Shown: positions 39,157 to 43,207 of the stretch, one piece after another
How the letters are laid out: every line of letters starts with the position of its first letter
Position numbering within the stretch: position 1 is the first letter of the stretch
NCBI GenBank assembly: GCA_013297655.1
Contig: JAAFHV010000033.1
Coordinates: forward strand, 6,843-50,049
Origin: Myxococcales bacterium
GTDB taxonomy: Bacteria; Myxococcota_A; Polyangia; Polyangiales; Polyangiaceae
Reading direction: 5' to 3'
DNA length: 43,207 nucleotides
Position numbers and translations under genes: made by a program
The notes under the pieces: model-generated
What the model was told of the DNA's origin: nothing
Seen by the model: the letters and a program-made list of their open reading frames with translations, nothing else
The model's database searches: none

Positions 39157-40791
39157 GTGCCCGAGGATCGAAGCCAGCCGTCGCCGTGCCCCCCCGAGGA
39201 CGATCTGCTCGCGTTCTCGAGCGGCGACGTCTCGGAGGCCGTTCGAGCGACGTTGATAGGCCACCTCGCGAGCTGCGACGAGTGCAGGATGGTCACGAGC
39301 GAGCTGTCGAAGGACCGCCTCGGGTACGCGGCCACCGCCACGCCGGACTTCTCGCGCATCGACGAGCAGCTCCCGCTCCCAGCCGTCCCGTACGAGCGTG
39401 GAGCGCGCCTCACGTTTTCACCGGGCGAGACGATCGCAGGCAAATTCAAGGTCGTGAAGGTGCTCGGCTCCGGCGGCATGGGCGTCGTGGTCGAGGCCGA
39501 GCACCTCCTCCTCCAGCAACGTGTCGCGCTCAAGTTCATGGGCCCGCAGGTCGCGTCCGATCCCGAAGCGACGCGTCGGTTCCTCCGCGAGGCGCGGGCG
39601 GCGGCGGGCATCCCGAGCGAGCATGTCGTGAAGATCCTCGACGTGGCGACGCTGGAGGACGGCGCTCCGTACATCGTGATGGAGCGGCTCGAGGGGGCCG
39701 ATCTTTCGACGGTGCTCGAGCGGGAAGGGAGGCTCGAGGCTTCGCGCGCGGTGGGCTACGTGCTCGAGGCGATGGAGGCGCTCGCCCACGCCCACGGCAA
39801 AGGCATCGTGCATCGTGATCTCAAGCCGGCGAACCTCTTCTTGGCTGCTCGCGACGACGGATCGCGGGTCGTGAAGGTGCTCGATTTCGGAATCGCGAAG
39901 GCGGAGGAGCAGCCTGGCTCACCGGGCGTGACCACCTCGCGCACGGTGCTCGGCTCGCCGCGCTACATGGCGCCCGAGCAGATGCAGAGCGCAAAAGACG
40001 TCGACATGCGCGCCGACATTTGGGCCCTCGGCACCATCTTGTTCGAGCTCGTCGCGGGGCGTCCCGCCTTCGTCGGCGACACCCTCGCGGCGCTCACCGT
40101 CGCGATCTGCGCGGGCGAAAAGCCGAGTCTTTCTGAAGCGTTTCCCTCGGTCTCGCCCGCGCTCGCCGCGGCGGTGAGCGGTTGCCTCGAGCGCTCGCGC
40201 GACGCTCGAACGCGCGACGTGGCCGCCCTCGCCCGCGCGCTCTGGCCGCTCGGGCCCCCCTCTGCGCGCGCCTCGATGGAGCGCATCGTCGCGACCCTTC
40301 CGTCGTCGCTCGGTGAGCCCGCGGGCGCGAGCTCGCGCACCACCGTGGAGCCGCCTGCGCGTGCCGACGCGGAAGCTGCGATCGGCGCGCAGAGCGTGCC
40401 TCCGGTGTCCGTACACGATCGAACCTCGCCGGTAGGGACGAAGCGCATCGTCGCGGCGGCGGTGATCCTCGGCGTCGTCGGCCTCGGGGGCGGAATCTAC
40501 GTGGGGCTCCGGCCCTCCAAACCCACGCCGCTCGCTGGCCCCACGAGCGAGGCCGCCAGTCCCGCGCCGCGGGCTCCAGAGCCTCCGATGCAGTCGACTC
40601 TACAATCGCCATCGTCCGCCATCCTCGTCGCGCCACTCTCGAGCACGGCGCCGGGAAAGGGCACGATCGGAGTGCAGATGCCGCTCCCCACGGGAGGAAA
40701 GAAACCGCTCGCGGCCTCGGCTTCGGCTTCGACGACCCACGCGCTGCCTCTGCCTCCCGCCAGTGCCTCTCCGTACGACGAACGCAAATAG
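39157..40791 (+). CDS. Zinc-finger membrane Ser/Thr kinase (anti-sigma-like)
   Basis: GTG 39157 gives 544 aa. The N-terminus carries an anti-sigma zinc-finger motif: Cys11 and HLASCDEC (His36, Cys40, Cys43). The kinase domain (~95-365) is complete: GSGGMGVV (104-111), VALK with Lys126, HRDLKPAN (219-226), DFG 243-245, GSPRYMAPE (266-274). A Pro/Ala/Ser linker follows, one transmembrane helix (~431-451), and an exported Ala/Pro/Ser-rich tail to 544. The predicted topology puts kinase and zinc finger in the cytoplasm and the tail in the periplasm. It is probably the sensor/regulator of the divergent sigma-like protein. Confidence 0.92.
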   Translation: MPEDRSQPSPCPPEDDLLAFSSGDVSEAVRATLIGHLASCDECRMVTSELSKDRLGYAATATPDFSRIDEQLPLPAVPYERGARLTFSPGETIAGKFKVVKVLGSGGMGVVVEAEHLLLQQRVALKFMGPQVASDPEATRRFLREARAAAGIPSEHVVKILDVATLEDGAPYIVMERLEGADLSTVLEREGRLEASRAVGYVLEAMEALAHAHGKGIVHRDLKPANLFLAARDDGSRVVKVLDFGIAKAEEQPGSPGVTTSRTVLGSPRYMAPEQMQSAKDVDMRADIWALGTILFELVAGRPAFVGDTLAALTVAICAGEKPSLSEAFPSVSPALAAAVSGCLERSRDARTRDVAALARALWPLGPPSARASMERIVATLPSSLGEPAGASSRTTVEPPARADAEAAIGAQSVPPVSVHDRTSPVGTKRIVAAAVILGVVGLGGGIYVGLRPSKPTPLAGPTSEAASPAPRAPEPPMQSTLQSPSSAILVAPLSSTAPGKGTIGVQMPLPTGGKKPLAASASASTTHALPLPPASASPYDERK

Positions 40792-40889
40792 GCTGCACGC
40801 CCGAACAGCCCATCATCGGTCGAAGGTCGTCGTCGCTCGCGTCCGTTTCACGGTGCACAAACCCTGGCCCGTCCATTACCCTCCCGCGA

Positions 40890-41858
40890 ATGTCGGAAGA
40901 CGAACGCGAGGTTTGGGTCGTGCGGGACGAAGCGTCGTCTCCTCCGAGCCGTGCGGTGAGCCTCCGCAAGCTCCGCCGCGGCGTAAAGCTCGGAAAGCTC
41001 TACCTCGACTACGAGGTCGCTCGCGTGGGCACCGACCAATGGATGACCTTGGGCGACTTGCTCGAGTCGCGTCGCGCGGGCCCGACGACGGTGCTGACCG
41101 AGTCGTCTGTCGTCACCTCTGCGCCGAACCGGACCACCTCGGAGCGTGAAGCGGAGCGAATACTCCGTCCGCGACCTGCGACGCGGCCCAAGCTCCGCCG
41201 CATCGGTGGCGTCGCTGGCGCGAATGGCGCCGCCGGCGAGAGCGACGGCCACATGAGCGTCGCAGACGAAGAGCTGTCGTTTCACGACTTCATCAGTGAG
41301 GACGATCTCGAGGACGACGGGGACGACGACGACGCCAACGAGACGTCCCAGCTCCCACCCGTTCACGTGGACGATAGCGCTCCGGGCGAGCCCGTTCCGC
41401 TCGTGGTCCCTCTCGTCGTCGTCGCGCAGGGCGTCCCGCACGAGCCGCACACGCCGCACGCCGCGCTCGCCGTGACGGACACTCCGGCCCCGCCCGAGCC
41501 CTCGCTTCGTGACCTCGTGATCGCGCGCAGCTCGGCGCCGGCGCCGGTGGTCGACCTGCTCGTCCCCGAGCCGCACGTCCCGTCCGCGCCGCCACCGAGC
41601 GCGACCGTCACCGCCCCCAACGCGCTCACCCCTTCGAGTCCGCCGTGGCCGTCCGGCTCGGTCGTGGTTCGCGAAGCGGGCAATGGTCGTGTCGTCGTCA
41701 CCGATATCGATATGCCCTTTTCGTCCATGGTTCGTTTCATGGTGAAGTGGGCATTCGCGACGATACCGGCGTTGCTCCTCGTGGGCGCGGTCGTCGGGGT
41801 CGTGCTCGGGGTCGTGCTCGCGATCGTCACTGCCCTCGGGATCGCCGTTTCGCGGTGA
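40890..41858 (+). CDS. C-terminally membrane-anchored protein, unknown
   Basis: The 322-aa protein starts at ATG 40890 with MSEDEREVWVVRDE. The N-terminal ~60 residues (LRKLRRGVKLGKLYLDYEVARVGTDQWMTLGDLL) look like a small GYF_2/DUF4339-like fold. A long disordered middle (~62-280) is Asp/Glu-rich then Pro/Ala/Val-rich. The last ~35 residues are a hydrophobic hairpin or single anchor (FATIPALLLVGAVVGVVLGV...). The protein is cytosolic-facing if tail-anchored. Function unknown. Its 3' end overlaps the convergent YjbR gene by 32 bp. Confidence 0.75.
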   Translation: MSEDEREVWVVRDEASSPPSRAVSLRKLRRGVKLGKLYLDYEVARVGTDQWMTLGDLLESRRAGPTTVLTESSVVTSAPNRTTSEREAERILRPRPATRPKLRRIGGVAGANGAAGESDGHMSVADEELSFHDFISEDDLEDDGDDDDANETSQLPPVHVDDSAPGEPVPLVVPLVVVAQGVPHEPHTPHAALAVTDTPAPPEPSLRDLVIARSSAPAPVVDLLVPEPHVPSAPPPSATVTAPNALTPSSPPWPSGSVVVREAGNGRVVVTDIDMPFSSMVRFMVKWAFATIPALLLVGAVVGVVLGVVLAIVTALGIAVSR

Positions 41859-42261
41859 CCAATGCGCGTGGACTCTCGTCGCGCGTGGCCTTCGACGCGC
41901 CCTCGGGGGTGCCCTTCTCCGCGGCGCGTGGGCCCTTTTTCGTAGGCGTTCGTACGCTCGACGCCGCTTCGGCTAGGAGCTCACGGAGCATACCGTCGCG
42001 CGCCTTCGTGAGGCGAACGTGGGTCCAGCCCTTTTCGCCCCACGCGCCCGCTGCCGGGTAGAACGTGGCGTGCTCGTCGGTGGGATCGACGAGACCGGCC
42101 TGCACCTCGGGGGTGAGCTTGAGGGTGGCCGTTTGGCCATTGGCCTGGAGACCGGCGAAGATCTTCCCCCCGATTCGAAAATCGGGATTCCCGAAATGCG
42201 CACGTTCCTCTGCGCCGTCTTCGGCGAGTGCCATTTTTCGGAAAGCGTCCTGCGAGCTCAT
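41827..42261 (-). CDS. MmcQ/YjbR family protein
   Basis: ATG 42261 gives 144 aa starting MSSQDAFRKMALAEDGAEE. The YjbR-like fold runs over the first ~100 residues: HFGNPDFRIGGKIFAGLQANG, ATLKLTPEVQAGLV, HATFYPAAGAWGEKGWTHVRL (the family pattern K.F..L, L...PE....L, W). A ~40-residue Lys/Arg/Ser-rich tail (TKKGPRAAEKGTPEG...KRRSRGQ) follows and may bind nucleic acid. The family is uncharacterised. It overlaps the convergent gene 40890-41858. Confidence 0.88.
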   Translation of the reverse strand: MSSQDAFRKMALAEDGAEERAHFGNPDFRIGGKIFAGLQANGQTATLKLTPEVQAGLVDPTDEHATFYPAAGAWGEKGWTHVRLTKARDGMLRELLAEAASSVRTPTKKGPRAAEKGTPEGASKATRDESPRALVTAKRRSRGQ

Positions 42262-42321
42262 CGTCCGAGTGTAACAGCGCGCGCTCGTGCCAACCGCCAT
42301 CGAGACGGTCGACCGTGCAGC

Positions 42322-43207
42322 TCAGCGGAGCCGAAAGGTGACCGGGCAGTGGTCGGAGACGTCGTCGTAGTCGGCGGGCGCGGCCCTCGACTCTTTGCAC
42401 GCGAGCGCTGCGCAGTGACCAAAAACGCGAACGGACGAAGGTTCGACGAGGTCGCGGTCGGCGACGACGTGGTCGAGGAGGCTAGGGACGAACGGGCCGT
42501 TCGGGTCGGGGTGGAAGTACTCCGTGCAGCGCAGCTCTTTGGTGACGATCTCACGATTCGCGCGCGAGGCCTCACCCTCGACGAAGCTACGCTCCCCGCC
42601 CGCGTCGTCGAGGTAACCCACGCTGTTCACGTCGCCGAGAATGGCCACCGCGTTCTCTCTCGAGAGCGCGTCGGCGATCGTGTGCGCACGCCGCCACTGC
42701 ACTCTCCGTCGCGCGAGGCGCTCTTCGCCGGATCCGGCGACGAAATGCACGGCGAGGAGGGTGACCTTCGCGCCACCGCGGACCGGCTCGAACGTCGCGG
42801 CGAGGCCGGCGCGCTCTCCATCGTCGCACGCGCCCTCGCCGGACGGGTCGAGCTCGGGCAGCTCGCGCGTCGAGACGAGGCGCGCGCGGCTGGGATCGTA
42901 GAGAAATCCGACCCGAAGAGTGCTCTTTCCCGCGCACCGCGCGACGACGTTTGCCCAGGGGTGGCCGAGCGTCGTGAGGCGGCCCGCGAGGTCGTCGAGC
43001 GCGTTTTTGTCTTCGATCTCCTGGATCGCGAGCACGTCGGCCTTCGTCTCGCGAACGATCGTCGCGAGGCGAGTCATGTTGGTCGGATCGTGCCCGAGGC
43101 GCCGAATGTTGTACGTCGCGAACGTGAGCTCACCGCGCCGCGCGCCGCGCGAGAGGACGAGCACGATCGCGAGGAGCACGAGGAAAAAGAAGAGCTGTCG
43201 TCGGTTC
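42322..43207 (-). CDS. Exported endonuclease/exonuclease/phosphatase (EEP) family protein (5' end outside window)
   Basis: The minus-strand frame remains open to the edge of the window; GTG 43179 is internal to a hydrophobic leader (RRQLFFFLVLLAIVLVLSRG), so the real start is just outside. The exported domain has the EEP active-site set: TFATYNIRRLG (Asn), VLAIQEIED (metal Glu), AVHFVAGSG, AILGDVNSVG (Asp/Asn) and SDHCPV (Asp-His). It is a metal-dependent phosphodiesterase/nuclease of DNase I-like fold, exported or inner-membrane anchored. The substrate may be nucleic acid or phospholipid/inositol phosphate. Domain length (~265 aa) is normal. Confidence 0.87.
   Translation of the reverse strand, partial: NRRQLFFFLVLLAIVLVLSRGARRGELTFATYNIRRLGHDPTNMTRLATIVRETKADVLAIQEIEDKNALDDLAGRLTTLGHPWANVVARCAGKSTLRVGFLYDPSRARLVSTRELPELDPSGEGACDDGERAGLAATFEPVRGGAKVTLLAVHFVAGSGEERLARRRVQWRRAHTIADALSRENAVAILGDVNSVGYLDDAGGERSFVEGEASRANREIVTKELRCTEYFHPDPNGPFVPSLLDHVVADRDLVEPSSVRVFGHCAALACKESRAAPADYDDVSDHCPVTFRLR

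Noticed and set aside
1-43207. CRISPR arrays, tRNA/rRNA genes, transposases, phage genes and attachment sites
   Set aside because: None found: no regularly spaced repeats, no tRNA-like cloverleaf, no recombinase or terminase signatures in any frame.

Overview
The window is high-GC bacterial chromosome with the habits of a myxobacterium (Myxococcota, probably Polyangia). The signs are dense GC-rich codon use, many predicted lipoproteins with Ser/Pro/Ala-rich linkers, PEGA/TPR envelope proteins, eukaryote-type Ser/Thr kinases, and a sigma-factor-like gene divergent from a zinc-finger kinase. The placement is inferred from gene content; no marker gene (rRNA, tRNA, ribosomal protein) is present. 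I see no insertion sequence, phage gene, CRISPR array, tRNA or rRNA. The first and last genes run off the ends of the window.

Layout. 2-4142: a translationally coupled trio of a TPR/PEGA envelope protein and two paralogous formylglycine-enzyme-fold lipoproteins without the catalytic cysteines. 4212-7220: a small lipoprotein, a GAF-PAS-PAS-GGEEF diguanylate cyclase, a possible 39-aa coupled ORF and a DUF1294 membrane protein. 7228-10403 (minus): a lipoprotein, a CAP-like lipoprotein and a small membrane protein. 10581-14520 (plus): a FadL-like outer-membrane barrel behind a 17-bp inverted repeat, a hypothetical protein, a lipoprotein and a GNAT acetyltransferase. 14542-16339: a DUF4230 membrane-anchored protein divergent from an acyltransferase.

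16445-18842 is an alkylation-damage operon: ada, a second 2OG-Fe(II) dioxygenase and alkB, joined by 4-bp overlaps. Then come a secreted protein, a subclass B1 metallo-beta-lactamase (minus), lipoproteins, a CxxC membrane protein and puuD (urate oxidase fused to cytochrome c, 22038-23228) behind a structured leader. 23309-24705 encodes two coupled lipoproteins. 24838-26544 encodes a cytosolic Ser/Thr kinase fused to a degenerate second kinase domain, followed by a HAD-family protein and a DinB protein.

28251-32878 (minus) is a three-gene operon of secreted lipoproteins. Two are large paralogs, each with one CxxCH heme motif; an intercistronic hairpin and a distal terminator frame the last gene. 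33445-35565 (minus) encodes a lipoprotein whose domains resemble the phosphohistidine and ATP-grasp domains of glucan water dikinase. It is divergent from a TTG-started methyltransferase. 37020-38028 is a second TPR/PEGA protein with a clear frameshift; it is coupled to a sigma-like regulator (38025-38903) that is divergent from a zinc-finger membrane Ser/Thr kinase (39157-40791). The end holds a C-tail-anchored membrane protein, a YjbR/MmcQ protein and an exported EEP-family hydrolase.

The parts that look least described are the cytochrome-lipoprotein operon, the exported GWD-like dikinase, the kinase-pseudokinase fusion and the non-catalytic FGE-fold lipoprotein pair. All functions are inferred from motifs read by eye; no database search was run.
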